Assembly (NCBI RefSeq): GCF_010669225.1
Contig: NZ_CP048627.1
Span: forward strand, 620,001 to 684,000
Direction of reading: 5' to 3'
DNA length: 64,000 nt
Source: Megamonas funiformis
Lineage (GTDB): Bacteria > Bacillota > Negativicutes > Selenomonadales > Selenomonadaceae
The position numbers and the translations under genes are program-made. Position 1 is the first letter of the stretch. Each line of letters begins with the position of its first letter. Below, piece after piece: positions 1 to 8,605 of this stretch. The notes under the pieces are model-generated. The model searched no databases and had not been told where the DNA came from. It saw nothing but the letters and a program-made list of their open reading frames with translations.

Positions 1-50
1 GATTTATTGAAAAGGTGTAACCTTATAAAGTAATTTATAAGTTTTCAGTA

Positions 51-825
51 ATGGTGATAATTGTGATTGATGTATGGGATATAACTATACCAGAATTAAC
101 AGGCCAAGAAAATAGGAAAATATATATATCTTCCAAATTCTTATAATGAAAAACCAGACGAATATTATCCTGTATTATATATGTTTGATGGACAAAATGT
201 ATTTTTTGACAGCGATGCCACTTATGGAAAATCATGGGGATTAAAAGAATATCTTGAATATACAAATACACAAATGATAGTAGTGGCCCCAGCTTGTAAT
301 CAAAATCCAGATAATGGTAGATTAAAAGAATATACACCATATCCATTTAAAGATAAAACATTTGGAAATATCAAGAGCTTAGGAAAAATTACTATGGAGT
401 GGTTTGTCAATGAATTAAAGCCAACAATTGATAATACTTTCCGCACACTCTCTGATAGAAATAATACATTTATCGCAGGAAGCTCCATGGGAGGATTAAT
501 GAGTTTATATGCAATACTTGAATACAATCATATATTCTCTAGAGCGGCAGCTTTATCACCATCTATATGGACAGGTCCACAAAAATTAGCCAAAATGATA
601 AAAAACGCTAATATTAATCCAGATACTGTAGTTTATATGGATTATGGTACAGAGGAACTTCCACGATACAAACATATGATACAAAAATTTGCGATGATAT
701 CTTCAGTGTTGATGAAAAAAAATATCAGATTGAATGCTCGCATTGTGCCAAATGGTACGCATAGTGAAGCAAGTTGGGAAAAACAAATTCCTTTCTTTGT
801 TGAAACTTTATTATATGAAAAATAA
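51..825 (+). pseudogene. Esterase (alpha/beta hydrolase, esterase D type), frameshifted near its N-terminus
   Basis: The main open frame runs from 181 to 825 (about 214 residues) and starts abruptly at MFDGQN, which in this family is an internal motif preceded by a YPVLY strand. The missing N-terminus is visible upstream in another frame from ATG 51 (MVIIVIDVWDITIPELTGQE...RKIYI). The two join if one AT unit is added to the run of five AT dinucleotides at 120-129, giving RKIYIYLPNSYNEKPDEYYP. The nucleophile elbow is GSSMGG (positions near 478-495) and a late histidine sits in NGTHSEASW. So it is a slippage frameshift in an otherwise well-kept gene, or a sequencing error. The family hydrolyses carboxyl or acyl esters; the substrate is unknown. 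The next two genes follow on the same strand and may be co-transcribed. No good ribosome binding site precedes ATG 51. Confidence 0.7.
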
Positions 826-871
826 AAAATAATAAGAGGTGAATTTTAGCTACTATATGTAGTGATAGTTT

Positions 872-1624
872 ATGGAAGTACAGTATTTTAAAAGATATAG
901 CTATAATTTAAATAGAGATATGGAATTTAAAGTATATGGTCATGCAGGTAGACCAGTTTTATATATTCCTTGTCAAGATGGGCGTTTTTTTGATTTTGAG
1001 AATTTTAAAATGACAGATACTTGGGCTCCATGGATAGAAAGCGGTCAAGTGATGGTTTTTTCCATAGATACAATGGATAAAGAAACATGGTCAAATAAAG
1101 GCGCTGACCCAAGATGGAGAGCAGAACGTCATGAACAATGGATGAGATATATTACAGATGAAATGGTTCCTTTTATGCGAGATATGGTGAATTTGCGTAA
1201 TGGTTGGACTGGTTATCCTGGAATAATGGTCTTTGGTTGTAGCTTAGGTGCTACACATGCAACAAATTTATTTTATCGTCGACCAGATTTATTTGATAGA
1301 TTATTGGCATTAAGTGGTATTTACATTGCAAGCTATGGATTTGATGGCTATATGGACGATATTGTTTATAATAATTCTCCTGTGGATTATTTAAAAAATA
1401 TGCCAGATGACCACCCATATATTCATTTATATAATCTAAAAAAATCTGTGATTTGCGTAGGTAAAGGAGCTTGGGAAATACCTTCTTCAACAGGTCAACT
1501 TGATGATATTTTGAGAGAAAAAAATATTAATACTTGGGTAGATTATTGGGGCTATGATTGCAGTCATGATTGGGATTGGTGGTATAAACAAGTAGCTTAT
1601 TTTGTACCATATTTACTAGATTAA
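872..1624 (+). CDS. Putative esterase, alpha/beta hydrolase (COG4947-like)
   Basis: A 250-residue cytoplasmic alpha/beta hydrolase with no signal peptide. The nucleophile elbow is GCSLGA around residue 128, preceded by the buried strand GIMVFG. A C-terminal SHDWDWW supplies the likely catalytic histidine and resembles the end of the COG4947 esterase group. It starts at ATG 872 because a stop codon lies two codons upstream in frame; an AGAGGTG sequence is about 30 bases upstream, so the ribosome binding site is not ideal. It sits 46 bases after another esterase gene and 31 bases before an ATP-grasp gene, all on one strand, suggesting an operon. The substrate cannot be read from the sequence. 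Confidence 0.75.
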   Translation: MEVQYFKRYSYNLNRDMEFKVYGHAGRPVLYIPCQDGRFFDFENFKMTDTWAPWIESGQVMVFSIDTMDKETWSNKGADPRWRAERHEQWMRYITDEMVPFMRDMVNLRNGWTGYPGIMVFGCSLGATHATNLFYRRPDLFDRLLALSGIYIASYGFDGYMDDIVYNNSPVDYLKNMPDDHPYIHLYNLKKSVICVGKGAWEIPSSTGQLDDILREKNINTWVDYWGYDCSHDWDWWYKQVAYFVPYLLD

Positions 1625-1655
1625 GACGAAGAGAGATGAAAGAAAGGATAATATT

Positions 1656-2849
1656 ATGAAGAATTTTATATTTATATCTCCCAATTTTCCTGAGAATTAT
1701 TGGCATTTTTGCAGAGAATTAAAAAACAATGGCTTAAATGTCTTAGGTATTGGTGATGCTCCTTATGATTATTTATGCCCAGAATTAAAAGATAGTTTAA
1801 ATGAATATTATAAAGTTGGCAGTCTTGAAAATTATGATGAAGTTTGTAGAGCTGTAGATTTCTTTAGAAATAAATATGGTGAGATTGATTGGTTAGAGTC
1901 CAATAATGAATATTGGTTAGAACGCGATGCTAGATTGCGTACAGATTTTAATATTAAAACTGGTTTTCATAATGAAGATATGCCAAAGGTAAAATATAAA
2001 TCGAGAATGAAAGAGTTTTATGCTCGAGTTGGCATACCTACAGCTCGCTATCATATTGTAGATAGCTGGGAAAACTGTATGGCGTTTATTCAAGAAGTTG
2101 GTTATCCTGTAATTGTAAAACCTAATAACGGTGTGGGTGCTAGCTTCACATATAAACTTAATAATCAAGATGAAGTGGCATATTTCTTTGCAACAAAATT
2201 TTCGCACATAGAATATATTATGGAAGAATACATATATGCAGAGATAAATTCTTATGATGCGATTATCAATTCTCATGGAGAGCCAATTTTTGAGATTGGT
2301 AATGTAACTCCAATGTCTATTATGGACGTGGTAAATAATGCAGATAATAGTATTTTTTATATTTTAAATAATTTAGCTGATGATACACGTGCTATGGGCA
2401 GAGCTACAGTAAAAAGCTTTGATGTAAAAAGTCGTTTTGTGCATTTTGAATTTTTCCGTTTATTGAAAGACCATGAAGGTTTAGGTAGAAAAGGTGAGCT
2501 CATTGGGCTTGAAGTAAATATGAGACCAAGTGGCGGTATTAGCCCAGACATGATGAACTTTTCTCAAAGTACTAATGTATATAAAATTTGGGCAGATATG
2601 ATAGCATATGATAGTTCCTTAAGAGGAATTGGTCAGACTGCTTTTTGTGCATTTGCTGGTCGTCGTGATGGTAAAAACTTCGTGATGAGTGATGAAGATA
2701 TAATGCATAAATACGGTGCTAACATGAAGATGTCAGGACGAGTAGCGGATGCTCTTTCTGGGGCAATGGGAAATCAAATGTATATAGCTAATTTCAATAC
2801 AAAAGAAGAAATGGACGCTTTTTATAATGATGTGTTAGCTTGTAGATAA
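1656..2849 (+). CDS. ATP-grasp domain carboxylate-amine/thiol ligase-like protein
   Basis: A 397-residue protein with an ATP-grasp fold. An N-terminal pre-ATP-grasp domain (FISPNFPENYWHF) is followed by the nucleotide-binding strand YPVIVKPNNGVGASFTYKL near residues 150-170 and the adenine-contact EEYI. The metal-binding region GLEVNMRPSGGISPDMMN lies near residues 288-305. Such enzymes join a carboxylate to an amine or thiol through an acyl-phosphate. The family is carbamoyl-phosphate-synthase-like in annotation, but the substrates are unknown. Its position after two esterases suggests a small pathway that makes or tailors an ester or amide. An AAAGG ribosome binding site lies before ATG 1656. 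A strong terminator follows, so it is the last gene of this unit. Confidence 0.75.
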   Translation: MKNFIFISPNFPENYWHFCRELKNNGLNVLGIGDAPYDYLCPELKDSLNEYYKVGSLENYDEVCRAVDFFRNKYGEIDWLESNNEYWLERDARLRTDFNIKTGFHNEDMPKVKYKSRMKEFYARVGIPTARYHIVDSWENCMAFIQEVGYPVIVKPNNGVGASFTYKLNNQDEVAYFFATKFSHIEYIMEEYIYAEINSYDAIINSHGEPIFEIGNVTPMSIMDVVNNADNSIFYILNNLADDTRAMGRATVKSFDVKSRFVHFEFFRLLKDHEGLGRKGELIGLEVNMRPSGGISPDMMNFSQSTNVYKIWADMIAYDSSLRGIGQTAFCAFAGRRDGKNFVMSDEDIMHKYGANMKMSGRVADALSGAMGNQMYIANFNTKEEMDAFYNDVLACR

Positions 2850-2874
2850 ACTTTAAAACTAAATATAAAAGACA

Positions 2875-2914
2875 AAAAAGATGAGATATTTTAAATAGAT
2901 ATCTCATCTTTTTA
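2875..2914 (+). terminator. Rho-independent terminator after the ATP-grasp gene
   Basis: A 15-bp perfect stem (AAAAAGATGAGATAT paired with its complement at 2899-2913) with a 9-base loop and a following T-rich stretch. It closes the esterase/ATP-grasp unit and separates it from the DeoR gene. Confidence 0.85.
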
Positions 2915-2979
2915 TTTTGGATTTTTAGGCTATGCAGTAAAATAATAAGGGGAATAATTTAGTTTTGAAGGTGATAAAA

Positions 2980-3744
2980 GTGTTTGTAGAAGAAAGACAT
3001 GCTTTGATTATACAAGAATTAAAAGAAAATGGTCGTGTGAAAGTAAAAGAGTTAAGTGCAAAATTTAAGGTCAGTGAAGATTTAATTCGTAAGGATTTAG
3101 CTTTATTAGCTCAGCAAGGCAAATTGAAAAAAACGTATGGCGGAGCTGTATTAGTAAAGGAAAATGTGCATCGTGAATTTGCTACACAAAGAAAATCCAT
3201 TAATTTAGTAGCTAAGCAAAAGATAGCACAAAAAGCATTATCCTTGATAAAAGATGATTATGTTGTATTTTTAGATATATCTACGATAAATATTGAGCTG
3301 GCTTATCTCATTGCTAAAAGTGATTTGAAAGCTATTATTGTAACGAATATGTTGGAGATAGTGAATATATTGGCAAAATCAAATATAAGAGTGATTTTTA
3401 TCGGTGGAGAATTTGATTTTGGCAAAGATGGTTTTGTGGGCAGCTTAACAATAGAGATGTTGAAAAATTTCCGTTTTGATTTAGCTTTTATGGGTGTTGT
3501 CAGTGTGGATATTCACGATAATGCAGTAACTACTTATATGGCAAATGATGGTATTACGAAAAAAGAAGTGTTAAATATTAGTAGAAAAAGTTATATGATG
3601 GCAGAAAGTGAAAAATTAAAACAATCGGGAAGTTATAAATATGCTAATATCGAAGATTTTCAAGGAATAATTACTGATGAAAATTTGACGGAAACAGAAG
3701 AAAAAGAATTATTAAAATATAATATAGAAATTATCAACAGATAA
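2980..3744 (+). CDS. DeoR-family transcriptional regulator
   Basis: About 254 residues. The N-terminal winged helix is typical of DeoR (ERHALIIQELKENGRVKV...LSAKFKVSEDLIRKDLALL, then GKLKKTYGGAVL). The C-terminal DeoR sensor domain is an ISOCOT fold that usually binds a phosphorylated sugar (IFIGGEFDFGKDGFVG). I place the start at GTG 2980, which has GAAGGTG 6 bases upstream; TTG 2965 is an alternative in the same frame. It lies directly upstream of a glycyl radical enzyme, its activase and an aldolase, and probably controls them in response to a sugar phosphate. A promoter lies between it and the glycyl radical enzyme gene. Confidence 0.85.
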   Translation: MFVEERHALIIQELKENGRVKVKELSAKFKVSEDLIRKDLALLAQQGKLKKTYGGAVLVKENVHREFATQRKSINLVAKQKIAQKALSLIKDDYVVFLDISTINIELAYLIAKSDLKAIIVTNMLEIVNILAKSNIRVIFIGGEFDFGKDGFVGSLTIEMLKNFRFDLAFMGVVSVDIHDNAVTTYMANDGITKKEVLNISRKSYMMAESEKLKQSGSYKYANIEDFQGIITDENLTETEEKELLKYNIEIINR

Positions 3745-3779
3745 AATAATAATAAATAATAAAAAATAATATAAATTTG

Positions 3780-3807
3780 TTGACAATAATAAGAAATTTT
3801 ATATAAT
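3780..3807 (+). promoter_or_regulatory. Sigma-A promoter for the glycyl radical enzyme operon
   Basis: TTGACA at 3780-3785, a 16-base spacer and TATAAT at 3802-3807, both full consensus. It lies 55 bases before the glycyl radical enzyme start. An operator for the neighbouring DeoR protein is expected here, but I could not define one. Confidence 0.8.
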
Positions 3808-3862
3808 AAAATTAATGAATGGAATTTTCTGACAGTTGCTTATAGTTGAGGAGAGTGTATTT

Positions 3863-6199
3863 ATGACAAAAAATCGCATACAAATTTTAAAAGAAAAAAT
3901 GTTGTCCCAACCTAGATATGTCAGTATAGAACAAGCATTAATTATTACAAAAACATATAAACAACATGAAAATGAACCTATAATTTTAAAACGAGCTTAT
4001 GCACTAGTAAATGCTTTGCGAGAATTAGAAATCGGTATAGAAAATGAAGAATTGATAGTGGGAAATCGCACTAAAGGTGTGCGCTATGGTGTTGTTTTTC
4101 CTGAAAGCGGTATTTCTTGGGTGGATAGAGAATTTGAAACTATTCCCACACGAAAACAAGATAAATTTTTAGTAAGAGATGAAGATATAAAAATTTTTCG
4201 TGAGCAGATAGTACCTTACTGGAAGGGCAAAAGTCTAGAAGATGTAATAAAACAAAATTTTGGACAAGAAATAAGTGTGATAAACAAAGTAGTAAAAATA
4301 AATCAAACAGACCATGCACAAGGTCATATTTGTCCAAATGTAGAAAAATGGCTACAAAAAGGGGTCAGCGGTCTACTAGAAGATGCTCAAAATCATTATG
4401 AGAATGCAGATGAAGATAAGAAAAATTTTTATCAGGCAATAATTATTGTGATGAAAGCTGTACAAGATTTTATGCTTCGTTATCATGATTTATTGATTGC
4501 TACTGCCAAAACTGATGAAAAAAATAGAGCTAGCTTAATAAAAGTAGCCGATATTTGTAAAAATATCAGCCAAAGACCACCGCAAACATTTCATGAAGCT
4601 GTGCAGGCTACATGGTTTTTATTCGTGATTTTGCATATGGAAAGTAATGCGTCTAGTTTTTCTCCAGGTAGATTAGATAAAATTTTATATCCATATTATA
4701 TAAAAGATATAGAAAATAATATTTTAACTAAAGATGAAGCTTTAGAAATTATTGAATGTCTATGGTTAAAATTCAATGAAATTGTTTATTTACGCAATCA
4801 GCATAGTGCAAAATACTTTGCAGGTTTTCCTATTGGCTTTAATATAGCTGTTGGCGGTGTAGATGAACATGGTAATGATTTTAGCAATGATTTATCAGAA
4901 CTATTTTTATCAGCACAAGAAGATTTAGGCTTGCCACAACCTAATTTATCGGTAAGACTTCATGAAAAAACTAATGATAAATTATTAAAACATGCTATTC
5001 GTGTAGTAGCCAAAGGCAGTGGAATGCCACAATTTTTCAATGATAAAGCTATCATTAAAGAAATGGAAAATTTAGGTGTAACTCATCAAGATGCTATGAA
5101 TTATGCTATTGTTGGCTGTGTAGAACTCACAACTCAGGGCAATAATCTTGGTTGGAGTGATGCGGCTATGTTCAATATGAATAAAGTATTAGAGTTAACT
5201 TTAAATCATGGTAGATGTCTATTGACAGATAAACAGATGGCACCTGATTTTGGTTCACTTAGTACTTATAAAACTTTTGCAGATTTAGAAATAGCTTTAG
5301 AGCAAACAATGAATTATTTTGTAGAAAAGATGATACCTTGTTGTGAAGCTGTGGAAAAAGGTCATATTGCAATATTGCCAACAGCATTTTTATCTAGTGT
5401 AATTGATGATTGCATGGAAAAAGGCATTGATGTAACAAAAGGTGGAGCAAAATATAATTTATCGGGAATACAATTTATTCAGGTGGCTAATTTAGCAGAT
5501 AGTTTAGCTGTGATAAAACAATTAGTATTTGATGAACAAAAAGTATCAGCAAAAGTTTTAGAAGAAGCTTTGAAAAATAATTTTGCTAATCAAGAAATTC
5601 TTTGTCAAAAATTATTAAATCATGTACCTAAATACGGCAATGATATTGCTTGGGTAGATGAATTGGGCGTTAAATGGGCTAGAAAATTCAGAGCAAAACT
5701 CAGAGAATTTACAAATTATCGAGGTGGAGCTTATCATATGGGCATGTATACAGTTAGTGCTCATGTGCCTATGGGCGAAAATTTAGGAGCTAGTGCAGAT
5801 GGTCGTTTATCGCAAACTCCATTAGCAGATGGCGGTATGTCTGCTGTATATGGTAGAGATTTGAATGGCCCAACAGCAGTACTGAAATCTGTTTCCCGTT
5901 TAGATAATAATTTGACGACAAATGGCGGATTATTGAATATGAAGTTTTTGCCAGAATTTTTCCAAACACAGACAGGTATAGATAAATTTGCTAATTTTTT
6001 AAGAACTTTTGTCGATTTAGAAATACCGCATATTCAATTTAATGTAGTGTGTAGAGAAGATTTGCTAAAAGCTCAAAAAAATCCAGAACAATATAGTTCA
6101 CTCACTGTTAGAGTGGCAGGTTATACAGCGTATTTTACAGAGCTTGCAGGGGAGTTACAAAATGAAATCATTGCCAGAACAACATATGATAATGTCTGA
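3863..6199 (+). CDS. Glycyl radical enzyme, PFL2/YbiW-PflD type (candidate anhydrosugar-phosphate lyase)
   Basis: A 778-residue glycyl radical enzyme. The thiyl-forming cysteine is in VGCVE (Cys419, with Glu421 two residues later), and the radical glycine is in RVAGYTAYF (Gly753), 25 residues from the C-terminus as expected. The GCVE signature is that of dehydratase/lyase members rather than pyruvate formate-lyase, which has two adjacent cysteines. I chose ATG 3863 because GAGGAG precedes it. The activase gene overlaps its end and an FSA-type aldolase follows, the same trio as in E. coli (ybiW-ybiY with fsaA; pflD-pflC with talC). For that pair, ring opening of 1,5-anhydroglucitol-6-phosphate to 1-deoxyfructose-6-phosphate has been reported, as I recall. 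Assigning that reaction here is an inference. Confidence 0.85.
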   Translation: MTKNRIQILKEKMLSQPRYVSIEQALIITKTYKQHENEPIILKRAYALVNALRELEIGIENEELIVGNRTKGVRYGVVFPESGISWVDREFETIPTRKQDKFLVRDEDIKIFREQIVPYWKGKSLEDVIKQNFGQEISVINKVVKINQTDHAQGHICPNVEKWLQKGVSGLLEDAQNHYENADEDKKNFYQAIIIVMKAVQDFMLRYHDLLIATAKTDEKNRASLIKVADICKNISQRPPQTFHEAVQATWFLFVILHMESNASSFSPGRLDKILYPYYIKDIENNILTKDEALEIIECLWLKFNEIVYLRNQHSAKYFAGFPIGFNIAVGGVDEHGNDFSNDLSELFLSAQEDLGLPQPNLSVRLHEKTNDKLLKHAIRVVAKGSGMPQFFNDKAIIKEMENLGVTHQDAMNYAIVGCVELTTQGNNLGWSDAAMFNMNKVLELTLNHGRCLLTDKQMAPDFGSLSTYKTFADLEIALEQTMNYFVEKMIPCCEAVEKGHIAILPTAFLSSVIDDCMEKGIDVTKGGAKYNLSGIQFIQVANLADSLAVIKQLVFDEQKVSAKVLEEALKNNFANQEILCQKLLNHVPKYGNDIAWVDELGVKWARKFRAKLREFTNYRGGAYHMGMYTVSAHVPMGENLGASADGRLSQTPLADGGMSAVYGRDLNGPTAVLKSVSRLDNNLTTNGGLLNMKFLPEFFQTQTGIDKFANFLRTFVDLEIPHIQFNVVCREDLLKAQKNPEQYSSLTVRVAGYTAYFTELAGELQNEIIARTTYDNV

Positions 6200-7109
6200 A
6201 GATAAAGGCTTAGTTTTTGATATTAAGCGTTTTGCTGTGCATGATGGGGCAGGAATTCGTACAACTGTATTTTTGAAGGGCTGCCCCCTTCGTTGTAAAT
6301 GGTGTCAAAATCCAGAAGGATTGGATTATAAACAGCAGATATTATATTTAGAAAATAAATGTATAAAGTGTAAGACTTGTGAGCATATTGCCGAAAATGA
6401 TGCGATAAAATTTGTAGATGATAAGATGAATATAAATCGTCAGCAAGATAGCAATTGGTTGCAGATCATAGAAGAATGTCCAACAAGAGCCTTGCAATTT
6501 GATAGTAAATACTATAATTTACCAGAAATTATGCAAGAAATAACGAAAGATGAAGCTTTTTTTAAATATGGTGGAGGTGTTACGCTTTCTGGCGGAGAGC
6601 CATTATTCCAACATGAATTTGCCTTAGCTATATTAAAAGCATGTAAGCAAAAGAATTTGCATACAGCGATAGAAACATCATTATTTGTTAAACGAGAAGT
6701 TTTAGCCAAAATATTGCCATATGTTGATGAGTTTTATACTGATTTAAAAATTTTTGATAACGATTGGCATAAAAAATGTACAAATGTAGATAATCAAGTA
6801 ATAAAAGATAATTTAAAGTTTTTATTGCAAACTGATAAAAAAGATTGTGTAATTGTAAGAACACCGCTTATTCCAACATTGACGGCTACAAAAGAAAATA
6901 TTGAGCAAATCAGTAGATTTATTAGTAGTTGTTATGATAAAGTAAAGTATGAATTATTAAATTATAATCCATTAGCAAAAGCTAAATATAGTTATTTAGA
7001 TAAAAAATATTATTTTACAGAAAATCCTAAATTGTATAGCAATGCACAATTGCAATTTTTTTATGATATTGCTAAACAAAATGGAATAAAAAATTTAATT
7101 ATTGAATAG
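6162..7109 (+). CDS. Glycyl radical enzyme activase (radical SAM)
   Basis: A 315-residue radical SAM protein that abstracts hydrogen from the partner's glycine using S-adenosylmethionine. The SAM-cluster motif is C41-PLR-C45-KW-C48, preceded by HDGAGIRTTVFLKG; GGGVTLSGGEP is the glycine-rich SAM-contact segment. Between them lies a ferredoxin-like insert, but only four cysteines remain (C67, C70, C73 and C106 in ECPTRAL) instead of the usual eight, so it may hold one [4Fe-4S] cluster rather than two. I chose ATG 6162, with AGGGGAG 7 bases upstream; the gene then overlaps the glycyl radical enzyme gene by 38 bases. Translational coupling is likely. Confidence 0.88.
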   Translation: MKSLPEQHMIMSEDKGLVFDIKRFAVHDGAGIRTTVFLKGCPLRCKWCQNPEGLDYKQQILYLENKCIKCKTCEHIAENDAIKFVDDKMNINRQQDSNWLQIIEECPTRALQFDSKYYNLPEIMQEITKDEAFFKYGGGVTLSGGEPLFQHEFALAILKACKQKNLHTAIETSLFVKREVLAKILPYVDEFYTDLKIFDNDWHKKCTNVDNQVIKDNLKFLLQTDKKDCVIVRTPLIPTLTATKENIEQISRFISSCYDKVKYELLNYNPLAKAKYSYLDKKYYFTENPKLYSNAQLQFFYDIAKQNGIKNLIIE

Positions 7110-7120
7110 GAGCGATAATA

Positions 7121-7798
7121 ATGAAAATTTTAGTTGACCATGCTGACATTAATGCCATTAAAAAAATGTATGAATATTATCCTGTAGATGGTGTTACTAC
7201 AAATCCTTCAATTTTGAAAAAAGCAGGAAGAAATCCTTTTGATGTTTTAAGTGAAATCAGAGCTTTTATTGGCAGTGAAGCTGAACTTCATGCACAAGTT
7301 ATCTCTAAAGATGCGCAAGGTATGATCAAAGAAGCTTATAAAATGCGTGAAGTATTAGGTGAAAATACTTTTATCAAAATTCCTGTAATTCCAGAAGGAT
7401 TAAAAGCAATCAAAGCTTTAGCTAAAGAAGGCGTAAATATCACAGGTACTGCAATTTACAATCAGATGCAAGGCTTTTTAGCAGGTAAAGCAGGGGCAAA
7501 ATATGTAGCACCATATGTAAATCGTATTGATAATTTAGGTGCAAATGGTATTCAAGTAGCAAAAGATATTCATGATATGTTGAAAAATGCAGGTCTTGAA
7601 ACTGAAATTTTAGCTGCAAGTTTTAAAAATTCCCAACAAGTATTAGAGCTTGCTAAATATGGTGTAGGTGCAAGCACAATTGCTCCAGATGTAATTGAAA
7701 ATCTCATCAAAGTTGATGCTGCAAGATGTGCAGTTGATGTATTTGTAAAAGATTTTGAAGCTCTTTGTGGCGAAAATAAAACTATGAATAATCTTTAA
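7121..7798 (+). CDS. fsa: Fructose-6-phosphate aldolase / transaldolase-like protein (FSA type)
   Basis: A 225-residue single-domain class I aldolase of the short transaldolase family, the size of E. coli FsaA/FsaB. The Schiff-base lysine is Lys86 in FIKIPV. The N-terminal phosphate-sugar signature is DGVTTNPSILKK and the ITGTAIY strand follows. It begins 11 bases after the activase gene with GGAGCG upstream and ends at a strong terminator. In this context it most likely cleaves a ketose-phosphate product of the glycyl radical enzyme to glyceraldehyde-3-phosphate and a small ketone. Plain transaldolase activity (TalC-like) is the alternative. Confidence 0.88.
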   Translation: MKILVDHADINAIKKMYEYYPVDGVTTNPSILKKAGRNPFDVLSEIRAFIGSEAELHAQVISKDAQGMIKEAYKMREVLGENTFIKIPVIPEGLKAIKALAKEGVNITGTAIYNQMQGFLAGKAGAKYVAPYVNRIDNLGANGIQVAKDIHDMLKNAGLETEILAASFKNSQQVLELAKYGVGASTIAPDVIENLIKVDAARCAVDVFVKDFEALCGENKTMNNL

Positions 7799-7807
7799 TA
7801 AAAGAAG

Positions 7808-7841
7808 AAAAGATTTCTTGAATTTTCAAGAAATCTTTTTT
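7808..7841 (+). terminator. Terminator of the glycyl radical enzyme operon
   Basis: A near-perfect 14-bp stem (AAAGATTTCTTGA and complement) with a short loop and a run of Ts at 7836-7841. Confidence 0.85.
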
Positions 7842-7939
7842 GTTAGGAAGATATTTTTAGAATGATAAATGCAAGTATGTATTTTTTTTTAGAAAAATGC
7901 TAGAATAATTTTATTATAAAGATAAAGAGGTGCTTTGAT

Positions 7940-8497
7940 ATGAAAATTGGAATTATTAGCGATACACATGGTTGTCATGAAAGATTTTCACTTGCTTTTG
8001 ATAAATATTTTAAAGATGCAGATATGATTATTCATGCAGGAGATGTTTTATATCATGGACCAAGAAATCCTATGCTTTCCGATTATAATCCTGCCAAACT
8101 TGCAGAAAAATTAAATGCTTGTAGTATGCCTGTGGTTATCTGCCGTGGTAATTGTGATAGTGAAGTTGATACTTTAGTATTAGATATGCCAATTCAAGCA
8201 CCATATACTTATGTAGTAGCAGAAGGCTTAAAGATAGTTACTACTCATGGTCATTATGTAGAAACAGATGAAGCAAAAGATAAAATGGCTAAAGCTTTAA
8301 AAGCAGATATTTTCATTTCTGGTCATGTGCATATTAATGTTTTAGAAAAAAGAGGAAATACAGTATTTTTAAATCCGGGTTCTCCATCACTTAGTAAACG
8401 TGAAGATAATAGAGCAACTGTAGCTGTATTAGAGGATAAAACTATTAAAATTATCGATATAGATACAGATGAAGTGATAATGACTTTGACATTATGA
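7940..8497 (+). CDS. yfcE: YfcE/MJ0936-type metallophosphodiesterase
   Basis: A 185-residue calcineurin-like phosphoesterase. Metal-binding motifs appear in the usual order: DTHG (residues 8-11), HAGD (32-35), GNCD (around 71-74), THGH (around 95) and GHVH (around 124-127), then NPGSPS. Members are Mn-dependent phosphodiesterases with broad in vitro activity; the physiological substrate is not settled. AAAGAGGTG precedes ATG 7940. It stands alone between two terminators. Confidence 0.85.
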   Translation: MKIGIISDTHGCHERFSLAFDKYFKDADMIIHAGDVLYHGPRNPMLSDYNPAKLAEKLNACSMPVVICRGNCDSEVDTLVLDMPIQAPYTYVVAEGLKIVTTHGHYVETDEAKDKMAKALKADIFISGHVHINVLEKRGNTVFLNPGSPSLSKREDNRATVAVLEDKTIKIIDIDTDEVIMTLTL

Positions 8498-8517
8498 TAA
8501 GAATTGCTATAATAAGT

Positions 8518-8558
8518 GAGGATACAAATGAAATCAGTTGTATCCTCTATTATTTTGT
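8518..8558 (+). terminator. Terminator after yfcE
   Basis: A 10-bp stem (GAGGATACAA at 8518-8527, complement at 8538-8547) followed by a T-rich but interrupted tail. Confidence 0.65.
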
Positions 8559-8605
8559 ATAGGTAATTAGTATTTTTAGAAGAAAAGAAGAAATGGTAGG
8601 TAATT

